From Erythrobacteraceae bacterium (GTDB taxonomy: Bacteria > Pseudomonadota > Alphaproteobacteria > Sphingomonadales > Sphingomonadaceae): a stretch of 42,402 nt of DNA. Below the pieces are notes generated by a model that was not told where the DNA came from, did no database searches, and saw only the letters and a program-made list of their open reading frames with translations. Where the stretch lies: contig JAIXPX010000007.1 of NCBI GenBank assembly GCA_027486035.1, forward strand, positions 1 through 42,402, written 5' to 3'. How positions within the stretch are numbered: position 1 is the stretch's first letter; each line of letters starts with the position of its first letter. The position numbers and the translations under genes are program-made. Positions 21,544 through 30,130 of this stretch are shown here, piece by piece.

Positions 21544-22304
21544 GTTCCGGCGAGGGATCGCCGCCCGGTGAGGGTGACGATCTCGAAGGTCTCCGAGGTC
21601 TTGCCATCGGCTTCGGCGCGGGCGGCAAACGCGATGCGGGCGCGCGTGATCGCTGCCTTGCCGAGCGGGGTGGCGGGCTTGGCCAGGGCATTGCCGAGCC
21701 CCTGATCGCGTAGGTCGGACACAAGCCGGTCGAGCGTGGAATAGCGCACGGTCAGTGCATGGGTGTCGACCACGGGGTCTTTCCAGCCCGCGCGCTGGAG
21801 CAGAGCAGTGGCAGCACGCGGATCAACCAGCGGATGAATGCGCGCGGCGGGCCGCTCGGGCTCGGCTGCAAGCATGGCGGAGCGCAGGGCTGGCAGGCTC
21901 TGGCCACCGGTGAAATGCGCCATCACGAGTCCGCCTGGGGCGAGAGCAGCGTGCAGATGAATAAGTGTACCGGGCAGATCATTGACCGCATCGAGCAGGC
22001 CGAAGACGACAATCAGGTCAAAACCACCGAGGGGGTAGGGCGCTTCCAGATCGATCTCGCGTGGTTCTTCGACCGCTGCGCCCATCGCCTGGAGGCCCGG
22101 TGAGAGGCTGTCGGTCCAGTCGCCGATGACCATGGCACGCTGCGGCACGTGCTGCAAAAAGGCGAGCCGCTCAAGCGAATCTTCTGCCATATCTTCAACG
22201 AGGAAGCGGGCAGCACCGGGTGTTGCGTTCCGGGCTGAGGCCCGGGCAAGGCGCGCCGCGCGGCGCCGTGGACTGAATATGGTGGGAACTGCGGGAGCGC
22301 TCAT
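21540..22304 (-). CDS. SAM-dependent methyltransferase (BioC/NDUFAF5-like)
   Basis: A 254-residue class I methyltransferase-like protein. N-terminal IFSPRRRAARLARA resembles the start of BioC/NDUFAF5-type proteins. The segment FDLIVVFGLLDAVNDLPGTLIHLHAALAPGGLVMAHFTGG matches motifs around the post-II/III region. The usual glycine-rich SAM loop is degenerate (RAMVIGDWTDSLSPGL). The start at 22304 (MSAPAVPTIF) is chosen over a longer frame that is antisense to comF. It diverges from comF, with only 54 bp between the start codons. Substrate not determinable. Confidence 0.8.
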   Translation of the reverse strand: MSAPAVPTIFSPRRRAARLARASARNATPGAARFLVEDMAEDSLERLAFLQHVPQRAMVIGDWTDSLSPGLQAMGAAVEEPREIDLEAPYPLGGFDLIVVFGLLDAVNDLPGTLIHLHAALAPGGLVMAHFTGGQSLPALRSAMLAAEPERPAARIHPLVDPRAATALLQRAGWKDPVVDTHALTVRYSTLDRLVSDLRDQGLGNALAKPATPLGKAAITRARIAFAARAEADGKTSETFEIVTLTGRRSLAGT

Positions 22305-22320
22305 CTGCCCGCCCTGCCGC

Positions 22321-22341
22321 GCTTGCAAGATGAGCGCAAGC
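22321..22341. promoter_or_regulatory. Inverted repeat in the methyltransferase-comF divergent gap
   Basis: GCTTGC and GCAAGC form a perfect 6-bp inverted repeat around 9 nt, in the 54-bp gap between two divergent start codons. It could be an operator or part of both promoters. No regulator is suggested by the neighbours. Confidence 0.3.
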
Positions 22342-22358
22342 TGTGAGACAGTGCTGCG

Positions 22359-23054
22359 ATGGTCCTGGGTCGCAACCTCGTCCGCTCCGTGCAACCGCTG
22401 GTCGACTTCGTCTATCCGCCGCGCTGTCCGTCGTGCGGTCTCGCTATCGCTGCGCAGGAAGGATTGTGTTCGGACTGCTGGAGCACACTCGATGTTCCAC
22501 CTGTTGTCGAGGCCGGTGAGGGTGCGGTTCCCGTCTATGCCGCGACGTGCTACAATGAAACCTCTCGCAAGCTGGTGCTCGCCTACAAACACGGCGGAAG
22601 GATCGCGCTATCGCGCCTCCTCGCGCGCCTGATCGCTGCAAGAATGCCAATGACGGACAGCGGGAGCGCGCCGTTGCTGCTCGTGCCGGTGCCGCTCCAT
22701 CGCTGTCGATTGTGGCAGCGGGGCTTCAATCAGGCAGCGCTGCTCGCGCGGGAGCTGGAGCGGTTCGGCAAGGGGCAGGCTGAGGTGGCGGCGCTCGTGC
22801 GGCACAAGCGGACTCCCAACCTGGGAGGGCTGGGGCGTGATGAGCGCGAGAGGGTGCTGCGGGGTGCCATCCGGCTTGATCCTGCCTACGCTAGGGAGCT
22901 GAAGGGGCGCCATGTGGTGCTCGTGGACGATGTGTTGACCAGCGGAGCCACGAGCCGCGCCTGCATTGCCGCAATGGCACAAGCGCAGCCCGCCGGCATA
23001 GCGCTGGCCTGCTTCGCCCAAGTCGATGCAGGCCACTGCCTTCGACATCCCTGA
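22359..23054 (+). CDS. comF: ComF family phosphoribosyltransferase-like protein
   Basis: Homologue of ComF/GntX, linked in other bacteria to DNA uptake and use of extracellular DNA. The 231-residue product has an N-terminal zinc-ribbon pair (PPRCPSCGLAI, GLCSDCWSTL). A phosphoribosyltransferase core follows with PVPLHRCRLWQRGFNQAALLARELE and the PRPP-binding motif VVLVDDVLTSGATSRAC. Length is normal. It is probably not in an operon with hisI, because the following 363 bp carry a minus-strand terminator and a structured RNA candidate. Confidence 0.92.
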   Translation: MVLGRNLVRSVQPLVDFVYPPRCPSCGLAIAAQEGLCSDCWSTLDVPPVVEAGEGAVPVYAATCYNETSRKLVLAYKHGGRIALSRLLARLIAARMPMTDSGSAPLLLVPVPLHRCRLWQRGFNQAALLARELERFGKGQAEVAALVRHKRTPNLGGLGRDERERVLRGAIRLDPAYARELKGRHVVLVDDVLTSGATSRACIAAMAQAQPAGIALACFAQVDAGHCLRHP

Positions 23055-23061
23055 GGCCCGG

Positions 23062-23096
23062 AAAACATAACGCCCGAGGCCTTTCGACCCCGGGCG
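23062..23096 (-). terminator. Terminator-like hairpin at the end of the RNA candidate
   Basis: Minus-strand CGCCCG (23096-23091) pairs with CGGGCG (23076-23071), with partial extension into the GGGGTCGAAAGGCCT interior. It is followed by TTATGTTTTC. The U-rich tail appears only on the minus strand, which fixes the orientation. Confidence 0.55.
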
Positions 23097-23306
23097 CCAC
23101 GTGACGAAACGGTTTGGATCCACCCTCCCGGGTCGTGGCAACCACCCCCTAAGCTGGCTGCCGGGATCCTGTCCCCATCGCTCATCCGGTCGCACTGGAA
23201 CCCCGCTTCCAGTCTGCGGTCCGGTCGCCCCCTGAACGTGGCACCGGGCGGTGCCGCTGTTCGGTTGAGAGCCCCTTGCGAAGGCCCAGTGCTCTTGTTC
23301 CACCGT
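23062..23306 (-). ncRNA. Candidate structured minus-strand RNA between comF and hisI
   Basis: This 363-bp gap has no convincing protein frame but is dense in hairpins when read on the minus strand. A closing helix pairs ACGGTGGA (23306-23299) with TCCAAACCGT (23118-23109). Inside are GAGC...GCTC with a GCCTT/AAGGGGC stem, GGCACCG-CC-CGGTGCC, ACTGGAA-GCGGGG-TTCCAGT and GGCAGCCA...TGGTTGCC. A terminator-like GC stem (23096-23071) followed by TTATGTTTTC ends it. Upstream on the same strand, TTGCAA in 23365-23375 could serve as a -35. I saw no tmRNA tag, RNase P core or SRP loop, so the family is unassigned. Confidence 0.5.
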
Positions 23307-23417
23307 GTTGCATCTGTAGGAAGAGTGATCGTCGGCGCGAGGCATTTTTTGCAGGGCGCTGTTGTCTCATTGCAACATTCGCGCCATGGCGCGATGATTG
23401 GCGAAAGCATCGAACCC

Positions 23418-23825
23418 ATGGGGTGTTGCGTGACAGAGGGTGTTCTTTCTCAGCAGCTGCGCGAAAATGGCGCCGTGTTCGCTCCCAAATTCGACGGTTC
23501 CGGCTTGATCACCGCAGTGGTGGTCGATGCTGCGAGTGGGGCGGTTCTCGTGGTTGCGTACATGAATGCAGAAGCACTCGCGGCAACACTCGCCATCGGC
23601 AAGGTTCATTTCTGGTCCCGTTCGCGCGAACGGCTATGGATGAAGGGCGAGACTTCGGGCCACATCCTGCAAGTGGAAGAGGTGCGCGTGGATTGCGATC
23701 AAGACGCCTTGTTGATCCGGGCAGTTCCCGCAGGACCAACCTGCCATACCGGCGCGGAAAGCTGTTTTTATCGGCAGGTGGTTGTTCGCGACGGAGAGGC
23801 GGTGCTGACGGGCACCCAGACTTGA
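23418..23825 (+). CDS. hisI: Phosphoribosyl-AMP cyclohydrolase
   Basis: Third step of histidine synthesis: opens the adenine ring of PR-AMP. Zn/Mg-binding motifs are present: [15 protein letters not shown] and [14 protein letters not shown], plus [19 protein letters not shown]. It is the stand-alone HisI (no HisE fusion), about 135 residues from ATG 23418. Other in-frame starts are ATG 23394 and GTG 23430; none has a clear ribosome-binding site, so the N-terminus is uncertain. It is isolated from other his genes. A MerR gene follows 30 bp downstream. Confidence 0.94.
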   Translation: MGCCVTEGVLSQQLRENGAVFAPKFDGSGLITAVVVDAASGAVLVVAYMNAEALAATLAIGKVHFWSRSRERLWMKGETSGHILQVEEVRVDCDQDALLIRAVPAGPTCHTGAESCFYRQVVVRDGEAVLTGTQT

Positions 23826-23827
23826 CG

Positions 23828-23843
23828 CTCACGTAAACGTAAG
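23828..23843. promoter_or_regulatory. Palindromic operator candidate for the MerR regulator
   Basis: CTCACGTAAACGTAAG is a 16-bp near-palindrome (12 of 16 positions symmetric) with two ACGT cores. It lies just after the hisI stop and 12 bp before the MerR gene. It resembles, from memory, ACGT-containing sites of LiuR-like MerR regulators of acyl-CoA metabolism. Confidence 0.5.
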
Positions 23844-23855
23844 GTAGGTGGGGGC

Positions 23856-24308
23856 ATGGCTACTGCTTCCGCACCCACCGAAACCGCTGCCGAACCGCGT
23901 CGCAATGGCGCGCATCTCGATCGGCCCGACGTCCACGAGCGCGAACAGTTCACGATCTCCGACCTCACCTCCGAGTTCGGCTGCACTGCTCGCGCACTGC
24001 GTTTCTACGAGGACGAAGGACTCATATGCCCGGCGCGTGTCGGGCTCACCCGCGTGTATTCCAAGCGGGACCGCGCCCGCCTCGCGTGGATCATGCGGGC
24101 CAAGAATGTGGGATTCTCTCTCACCGAAATCCGCGAGATGATCGACCTTTACGATCTCGACGACGGCCGGGTCGAGCAGCGCCGCGTAACGATTGAGAAA
24201 TGCCGCGCGCATATCGCCAAGCTCAAGGCGCAGCGCGACGACATCGATTCGTCGATCAACGAACTGACCGATTTCGTGGCCGAGATCGAAAAGCTCGATT
24301 TGCGCTGA
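23856..24308 (+). CDS. MerR-family regulator, probable control of acyl-CoA catabolism
   Basis: A 150-residue MerR-type activator/repressor. The winged HTH begins near residue 32 (FTISDLTSEFGCTARALRFYEDEGLI, then RVYSKRDRARLAWIMRAKNVGFSLTEIREMIDLYD). A C-terminal coiled coil for dimerisation follows. It has no cysteine cluster for metal sensing, so the signal is probably a small organic molecule. The roughly 30-residue N-terminal extension is low-complexity. An acyl-CoA dehydrogenase starts 54 bp downstream, which suggests LiuR-like control of fatty- or amino-acid-derived acyl-CoA oxidation; this is inference from context. Confidence 0.88.
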   Translation: MATASAPTETAAEPRRNGAHLDRPDVHEREQFTISDLTSEFGCTARALRFYEDEGLICPARVGLTRVYSKRDRARLAWIMRAKNVGFSLTEIREMIDLYDLDDGRVEQRRVTIEKCRAHIAKLKAQRDDIDSSINELTDFVAEIEKLDLR

Positions 24309-24362
24309 TCCGCCCGGCCCAAGACCCGCTCCAACCACGCCGCTCACCCAAGGGAACAAGTG

Positions 24363-26168
24363 ATGCCGACCTACACCGCGCCAACCCGCGACACGCGCTT
24401 CATTGTCAACGAAGTGCTTGATCTTGCAAGCTACGGCAACCTACCGGGCTTCGAGAACGCCACGCCCGACATGATCGACACGGTCATCAACGAGGCCGGC
24501 AAGTTCTGTGCCGAGGTGCTCGCCCCGATCAATCAGGCGGGCGACGAGCATGGCTGCACCCGTCATGAGGACGGTTCTGTCACCACGCCTCCCGGCTTCA
24601 AGGAGGCCTATCAGGCCTATGTCGAAAGCGGTTGGGGCACGCTCGCCCAACCAGAGGAATTCGGCGGGCAGGGGATGCCGCATGTACTCGGCTTCGTTCT
24701 CGAGGAATACACCGGCACCGCGAACCAGGCCTTCGCCATGTATCCCGGCCTCACCAATGGCGCGATCGCGGCGATCATCGCCAAGGGCTCAGAAGAGCAG
24801 AAGGCGACCTTCGTGCCCAAGATGATATCGGGCGAATGGTCGGGTACCATGAACCTCACCGAGCCCCACTGCGGGACCGATCTCGGCATGATCCGCACCA
24901 AGGCTGTGCCGAATGGCGACGGCACCTATGCGATCACCGGCACCAAGATCTTCATCTCCGCCGGCGAGCATGACCTCACCAGCAACATCATCCATCTGGT
25001 GCTGGCCAAGACGCCGGGCGCGCCGGATTCGACCAAGGGCATCTCGCTGTTCATCGTGCCGAAGTTCATCCTCGATGCCGACGGCAACCCCGGAGAACGC
25101 AACGGCGTGACCTGCGGCTCGATCGAGAAGAAGATGGGCATCCACGGCAACGCCACCTGCCTCCTAAACTATGACGGGGCGACCGGCTACCTCGTAGGCG
25201 AGGAGAACAAGGGTCTGGCCGCCATGTTCATCATGATGAACGCCGCGCGTCTCGGGGTCGGCATCCAGGGCTATGCCCAGGCCGAGGTCGCCTATCAGAA
25301 CGCGGTGAACTACGCCCTCGACCGCCGTCAGGGCCGCGCGTTGACGGGCCCCGTGGATCCCGGCGCCAAGGCCGATCCGATCTTCGTCCACCCCGATGTG
25401 CGCCGGATGCTGATGGACGCCAAGGTCTTCACCGAGGCAATGCGCGCCCTGTGCCTGTGGGGTGCGCTTCAGGTCGATCTCACTCACAAGGCGCAGACCT
25501 CGGCGGAGCGCGAGCTGGCCGACTTGCTGATCGGTCTCATGACGCCCGTCATCAAGGGTTACGGCACCGACAAGGGCTATGACATCGCCACCAGCATGCA
25601 GCAGGTCTTTGGCGGCCACGGCTATGTGCGCGAGTGGGGCATGGAGCAGTTCGTGCGCGATAGCCGCATCGCGATGATTTACGAAGGAGCCAATGGCGTG
25701 CAGGCAATGGACCTGTGCGGCCGCAAGCTTGCTGCGGGCGGGGGCAAGGCGATCCAGGCTTTCTTCGCCATGATCGACGAGGAAATCACCGCCGCCAAGC
25801 AGGTCGATGAGCTCAAGCCGGTCGCGGAACGGCTCGAAAAAGCGCTGGGCGACCAGAAAGCGGCGACCATGTGGTTCATGCAGAACGCGATGGCCAATCC
25901 CAATCACTTGGGCGCCGGCGCGCATCACTACATGCACATCATGGGCATCGTGACGCTCGGCTATTTCTGGCTGATGATGGCCAAGGTGGCGCTGGCGAAG
26001 CTCGCCGAGGGTTCGGACGACAAGGCCTTCTACGAGGCGAAGCTGGTTTCGGCCAACTACTACGCCGAACGCTTTCTGCCTGATGCTGGCGCGCTGCGCC
26101 GCAAGCTCGAGGCGGGCAGCGAATACATGATGAAGCTGCCGGCCGAGGCCTTCGCGACCGCCGCCTGA
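24363..26168 (+). CDS. Acyl-CoA dehydrogenase, long (DmdC-like) form
   Basis: FAD-dependent oxidation of an acyl-CoA to the enoyl-CoA. At 601 residues it belongs to the large subgroup with an extra C-terminal domain, which includes 3-methylmercaptopropionyl-CoA dehydrogenases (DmdC) and general fatty acyl-CoA enzymes; the substrate cannot be told from sequence. Motifs are MNLTEPHCGTDLG, GTKIFISAGEHD, QQVFGGHGYVREWGMEQ and the putative catalytic Glu 441 in MIYEGANGVQAMDL. ATG 24363 follows AGGGAACAAG; the preceding GTG 24360 is in frame but less likely. It sits behind the MerR gene and probably shares its promoter. Confidence 0.94.
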   Translation: MPTYTAPTRDTRFIVNEVLDLASYGNLPGFENATPDMIDTVINEAGKFCAEVLAPINQAGDEHGCTRHEDGSVTTPPGFKEAYQAYVESGWGTLAQPEEFGGQGMPHVLGFVLEEYTGTANQAFAMYPGLTNGAIAAIIAKGSEEQKATFVPKMISGEWSGTMNLTEPHCGTDLGMIRTKAVPNGDGTYAITGTKIFISAGEHDLTSNIIHLVLAKTPGAPDSTKGISLFIVPKFILDADGNPGERNGVTCGSIEKKMGIHGNATCLLNYDGATGYLVGEENKGLAAMFIMMNAARLGVGIQGYAQAEVAYQNAVNYALDRRQGRALTGPVDPGAKADPIFVHPDVRRMLMDAKVFTEAMRALCLWGALQVDLTHKAQTSAERELADLLIGLMTPVIKGYGTDKGYDIATSMQQVFGGHGYVREWGMEQFVRDSRIAMIYEGANGVQAMDLCGRKLAAGGGKAIQAFFAMIDEEITAAKQVDELKPVAERLEKALGDQKAATMWFMQNAMANPNHLGAGAHHYMHIMGIVTLGYFWLMMAKVALAKLAEGSDDKAFYEAKLVSANYYAERFLPDAGALRRKLEAGSEYMMKLPAEAFATAA

Positions 26169-26185
26169 GGCTTTTGGCCAACCGA

Positions 26186-26226
26186 GACAAGGGGCCGTCC
26201 TGCGGGCGCAGGGTGGCCCCTTTGTC
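26186..26226. terminator. Terminator between convergent acyl-CoA dehydrogenase and M20 genes
   Basis: GACAAGGGGCC (26186-26196) pairs with GGCCCCTTTGTC (26215-26226), with one bulged T. The arms are 11 bp in a 60-bp gap between converging genes. The symmetry suggests it serves both directions, although U-tracts are short. Confidence 0.6.
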
Positions 26227-26228
26227 TG

Positions 26229-27743
26229 TCACCGCCTCGCCTGCGCGGCTTCCTCGGCAAGGACATAGAGGTAGTCGACATAGGCCATGGTCGCCTCGTC
26301 GAGGCCGTAGACCTTCGGGTCGCTGCTCGCGATCAGAAACCATTCGTTCGGGGCATGCGCGCCGCCGCCGCGCCCGAGCCCGAACTGCGAGGCAGGCAGG
26401 TTCAGGGGGGCACCGTTGAATACAACCCCAGGCCAGCTCCCGGCATTGCGAGGGCGGATAGTGTAGGGCACCTCCTTTTCCTCGAACATCCTTTTCTGCG
26501 CACGGATCAGGATCGAGTCCTCCGCGGTTTCATTGGGCCCATAGCCGCCCGAGACGGTCACCCGCACATCATCAAAACCGCGCTTAGCGAGGTGGGCGTT
26601 CAGCTTCGCAACGGCCTCGGCCTTGGTCATGTTCGGTACAAGGCGGAATTCAAGTTTTGCCTCGGCGCGGCCCGGGAGCACGGTCTTTCCGCCCTCGCCG
26701 GTGTATCCCGCAACAAGACCCTGGATATTGACGGTAGGCTGAGAATAGAGCCGCTCGAGGCTGGTGCGATAATCCTCGTCCCCGATCCACCTGCCGACGC
26801 CAAGCAGTGCCTTTTCCTGCTTTTCGCGTTCCGCGTTCGCGGCCTGACCGATAAGCTCCTTCTGGCGCGGGGTGAGCATGGCGACGTTTTCGAACCACCC
26901 GTCGATCGCCGGGGTGTGCCCGTCATCCGCGACCAGCGTGCCGAGCGCCTTGACGAGCCGCCACGCGGGGCTCTCGATCCGCGCATGGTTCGAGGAGTGG
27001 ACGTCGGTCTTGGGATACTTGTCCGAGGTCTCCCCGCCCACCACGAGCTGGAATTCGACCGCACCCTTGGCCCCGAGAGTGATTTCCGCGCTGCCGTCGC
27101 GGTTCTGGTTGGCGGCGGGGATGAACACTCCGACCGTCCTTGCCAGTGCCGCCTGCACCTCGGGCACTGCAACGACCTGATCGAAGTGGGTCGACGCGAC
27201 TTCCTCCTCTCCCTCAGCGACAAGGACGAGGTTGACCGGAAGCTTGCGTCCGCTCGCTTGTATGGCCTTGAGGGCGGCGAGGAAGGCCATCTGCGGGCCT
27301 TTCTGGTTGACGACGCCGCGCCCTATGATCGTCTTTCCTTCCCCTGGGCGATCAACCAGCTTCCCCTCGAGGGGCGGCGAACTCCACTCGGCCGGGTCGA
27401 ACTGTTTGACATCATACATGAAGTAGATGCCGACGGTGCTCTTGGCGCCTGCGTCGAGAGTCGCGAAGACTGCGGGAACACCATCTGTCGGAATAATCTT
27501 CGCCTGCTGGAATCCGGCATCCAGCGCCAACTTGCGCATATGCTCGGCGCCCTCGGGGGTGCCGCGCTTCTCGGCAGCAATGGTAGGGAGGGCAACCCAG
27601 TCCCGCAGCGCTGTGACGGTCGCTTCGTGCTGCGCTTTGACGGCGCTCTCCACCTGCTCGCGCTTGGGCGTCTTTGCTGCGAGCGGCCCTGCCGCCAGCG
27701 CGATCGCCGCCACCATCCCGAGGCCTGCCAAACGTCGTTTCAT
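26229..27743 (-). CDS. Secreted M20-family peptidase-like protein with altered metal ligands
   Basis: A 504-residue protein with a signal peptide (MKRRLAGLGMVAAIALAAGPLAAKT) and the M20/M28 di-zinc peptidase fold. The expected HxD of the metal site reads MYD (M109, D111), and the bridging Asp of GRGxxDxKG is Asn (N146 in GRGVVNQKG). The catalytic AEGEEEVAS region, VHSSNHARI and the last ligand region GGGAHAPNEW are kept. The protein may bind metal differently, or one site may be lost. Export suggests periplasmic peptide or amide hydrolysis, if it is active at all. It converges on the acyl-CoA dehydrogenase. Confidence 0.85.
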   Translation of the reverse strand: MKRRLAGLGMVAAIALAAGPLAAKTPKREQVESAVKAQHEATVTALRDWVALPTIAAEKRGTPEGAEHMRKLALDAGFQQAKIIPTDGVPAVFATLDAGAKSTVGIYFMYDVKQFDPAEWSSPPLEGKLVDRPGEGKTIIGRGVVNQKGPQMAFLAALKAIQASGRKLPVNLVLVAEGEEEVASTHFDQVVAVPEVQAALARTVGVFIPAANQNRDGSAEITLGAKGAVEFQLVVGGETSDKYPKTDVHSSNHARIESPAWRLVKALGTLVADDGHTPAIDGWFENVAMLTPRQKELIGQAANAEREKQEKALLGVGRWIGDEDYRTSLERLYSQPTVNIQGLVAGYTGEGGKTVLPGRAEAKLEFRLVPNMTKAEAVAKLNAHLAKRGFDDVRVTVSGGYGPNETAEDSILIRAQKRMFEEKEVPYTIRPRNAGSWPGVVFNGAPLNLPASQFGLGRGGGAHAPNEWFLIASSDPKVYGLDEATMAYVDYLYVLAEEAAQARR

Positions 27744-27933
27744 GTCATGCTCTCCCGCTCTTCTGCGCGAGAGGTACCATCAGCCGCGACTTTGGCAACG
27801 GGCGCGCCCTGCTCATGCTGAGATCGATGATGTCTCGGGAGATCGTCTTTGCCCGTTATGGCCACACCAAAATCAGGCACTTTCGCACGCCGCTGACGGA
27901 GCACCTGGCGCGGAAAGGGGCAGGCGCAGTCCG

Positions 27934-28413
27934 CTATTCCAGTGTGCCGATCATGCGCTGCGAAACCGCTCGAAGCTTGAAGCCATTGGCAGGGGGCTGG
28001 AATGGTCGATCCGGGGCCGTATCTGCGGGAAACCGCAATTGAGAGGATGAGGGCAAGGCCTCGCCGGGCATGGTTGCCGCCTCGCCTCCGGTGACAGGAG
28101 CGCTGGCAAGCGGCTCGGCCCCCGCGTCCGGCTCCGGCAAGCTGTCCGTGACGCCATATTCTGGACGAGCGGGCGGGGCAGGCGTCGCGGGCGGCGGAAC
28201 CGCCTGGCGCAGCTCAGGCTCGGCTTCGTCGCCGCCGTTCACGCCGGCCAGGATTTTCGCCGCGACTTCTTCCAGCGAGCCGACCACCAACAGCGGCTGA
28301 CTGCCGATGATGCCCACGCTGGTCTGGCCGTTCTCGGCAGTGCGCAGCCAGGCGACGTTTTCGGCGACGACAAGATAGTTCCCGCCGCGCGACTCGAGCT
28401 TGATGAACTTCAT
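27934..28413 (-). CDS. Protein with FlbD-like N-terminus and proline-rich tail
   Basis: A 159-residue protein. The first 60 residues (MKFIKLESRGGNYLVVAENV then GIIGSQPLLVVGSLEEVAAKILAG) resemble the small FlbD/YlzI type: a lysine-leucine start, a central beta hairpin and a VxGSxEEVxxKI end. The rest (about 65-159) is Pro/Ala/Glu-rich and probably disordered. No flagellar genes lie nearby, so a motility role is not implied. The gap of 190 bp to the M20 gene upstream contains no gene I can support. Confidence 0.6.
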   Translation of the reverse strand: MKFIKLESRGGNYLVVAENVAWLRTAENGQTSVGIIGSQPLLVVGSLEEVAAKILAGVNGGDEAEPELRQAVPPPATPAPPARPEYGVTDSLPEPDAGAEPLASAPVTGGEAATMPGEALPSSSQLRFPADTAPDRPFQPPANGFKLRAVSQRMIGTLE

Positions 28414-28481
28414 GTGGCCCGTTCTCCCGGACCGTTTGCAAGGGGCGCAAGATCCATGGGCTCATGGTAGCCCTGCGGGAG

Positions 28482-29213
28482 TTAAGGAATAGGTCTATTG
28501 GCAGATCCTTGCTCCGCCGGAGTGACCTCGTCGATCAAGCCCATCAGCGCTGCCCATGATTGGCGGTCGGCGATGGGGTCATAGGCCGGATTGGGAGCAC
28601 CGGAAGGGGTCAAGGGATTGGTGAAGCCGTGCTCCACACGGGCAAAGGACATGAATTGCCAATCGGCCCTGGCGCGATCCATTTCCTCCCAAAACGCGGT
28701 GACATCGCTGCGGGGCACGAGTGCGTCCGCATCGCCGTGGCACACAAGGAGCTTCGGCTTGATCGGCCCAGTCGCGGGCAGGGGCGTTGCCAGCAGGCCG
28801 TGAAAGCTTGCCACCAGAACCAGGTCTGCACCCTCGCGCGCCAGCTCGAGTACGGCCATCCCACCCAGGCAGAAGCCGATAGCGATCTGTGGCAAGTCAG
28901 GGGCGAGCTCCGTCAGCCTTGCCGTTGTCGCCCGGAGTCTGGACCGCATCGCTTCCGGGTCGGCACGCAGGGCGGTCATCGCTGCGAAAGCGCTTTCCGC
29001 GTCATGCGGCGCCCCGGGACCATAGAAGTCGCCGACCAGCGCAAGGCACCCCGCGTCTGCCAATGCCTTCGCCTTCGCCTCGACACCGGGGGTCGAATTC
29101 ATGAAGGTCGGGAAGACGGCCACGGCAGCCCGCGCCGACCCGGCCGGCCGCGCCAACCATCCGGTCAGCGCGGTTGCACCGTCGGCATAGCTGACTCTCT
29201 CGAGAGCGCTCAC
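28482..29213 (-). CDS. Dienelactone hydrolase family protein
   Basis: Alpha/beta hydrolase of 243 residues. The catalytic triad of the family is visible: Cys 115 in GFCLGGMA, Asp 161 in CHGDADALV and His 195 in VEHGFTNP. It hydrolyses lactones or esters; the true substrate is open, since no aromatic-degradation genes are nearby. The GTG start at 29213 overlaps the cysK stop in GTGA. It is the last gene of the coupled MFS-cysK-hydrolase trio. Confidence 0.88.
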   Translation of the reverse strand: MSALERVSYADGATALTGWLARPAGSARAAVAVFPTFMNSTPGVEAKAKALADAGCLALVGDFYGPGAPHDAESAFAAMTALRADPEAMRSRLRATTARLTELAPDLPQIAIGFCLGGMAVLELAREGADLVLVASFHGLLATPLPATGPIKPKLLVCHGDADALVPRSDVTAFWEEMDRARADWQFMSFARVEHGFTNPLTPSGAPNPAYDPIADRQSWAALMGLIDEVTPAEQGSANRPIP

Positions 29214-30130
29214 TCTACCGGCAGGAATTCGGGAACCGAGAGATAGCGCTCTCCGGTGTCGTAGTTGAAGCCAAGGACCCGGCTGCCGGAAGCGAGCTCG
29301 GGAAGTTTCTTTGCGATCGCCGCCAGAGTGGCCCCCGAGGAGATGCCGACCAGCATCCCTTCCTCACGGGCCGCCCGTCGCGCCATTTCCTTGGCGTCCT
29401 CGGCATCGACCGTGATGGCGCCGTCGATCGCAGCGGTGTGGAGGTTTCCGGGAATGAAGCCTGCACCGATGCCCTGGATCGGGTGCGGGCCGGGCTGGCC
29501 GCCATTGATGACCGGTGAAAGTGCAGGCTCGACGCCATAGGCCTTGAGGCGCGGCCAATGCTTTTTCAGCTCCTCGGCGCAGCCGGTGAGGTGGCCGCCG
29601 GTGCCGACGCCGGTGATGAGGACATCGACCGGGGCATCGGCAAAGTCGGCGAGGATCTCCTGCGCGGTGGTGCGGGCATGGACAGCGGGGTTCGCGCCAT
29701 TGTCGAACTGGCTCGGCATCCATGCGCCGGGCGTCTGCGCGACCAGCTCCATGGCCCGTTCGATGGCACCCTTCATGCCCTTCTCGCGCGGGGTCAGATC
29801 GAAACTCGCACCATAGGCCAGCATGAGGCGGCGGCGCTCGATCGACATCGATTCGGGCATCACGAGGACGAGACGGTAACCCTTGACCGCCGCCACCATA
29901 GCGAGACCGATCCCGGTGTTGCCGCTGGTCGGCTCGACAATCGTTCCGCCCGGCTTCAAGGCACCGCGGGCCTCGGCATCCTCGATCATGGCCAGCGCGA
30001 TGCGATCCTTGATCGACCCGCCCGGATTGCCGCGCTCCGACTTTACCCAGACCTCGTGCTCGGGAAAGATCCGCGCGAGACGGATGTGCGGGGTGCCGCC
30101 GATGGTGGCGAGAATGGAGTCAGCCTTCAT
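29210..30130 (-). CDS. cysK: Cysteine synthase A (O-acetylserine sulfhydrylase)
   Basis: PLP enzyme making cysteine from O-acetylserine and sulfide. The 306-residue product has the PLP lysine K41 in GGSIKDR, the phosphate/substrate loop [11 protein letters not shown] (about 67-77), and [10 protein letters not shown] and GISSGAT near the C-terminal part. It closely fits the CysK type; a cystathionine beta-synthase-like specificity is less likely because there is no CBS domain. ATGA overlap with the MFS gene upstream and GTGA overlap with the hydrolase downstream indicate one transcript. Confidence 0.95.
   Translation of the reverse strand: MKADSILATIGGTPHIRLARIFPEHEVWVKSERGNPGGSIKDRIALAMIEDAEARGALKPGGTIVEPTSGNTGIGLAMVAAVKGYRLVLVMPESMSIERRRLMLAYGASFDLTPREKGMKGAIERAMELVAQTPGAWMPSQFDNGANPAVHARTTAQEILADFADAPVDVLITGVGTGGHLTGCAEELKKHWPRLKAYGVEPALSPVINGGQPGPHPIQGIGAGFIPGNLHTAAIDGAITVDAEDAKEMARRAAREEGMLVGISSGATLAAIAKKLPELASGSRVLGFNYDTGERYLSVPEFLPVE

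Noticed and set aside
23062..23306. tmRNA, RNase P RNA or SRP RNA as identity of the comF-hisI RNA
   Set aside because: No proteolysis-tag frame, no GAGGAAAGTCC core and no GGAAGCAG-type SRP loop were found on either strand.
27674..28042. Plus-strand 122-codon frame over the M20-FlbD-like gap
   Set aside because: It overlaps two minus-strand genes, has no family resemblance and no ribosome-binding site I can defend.
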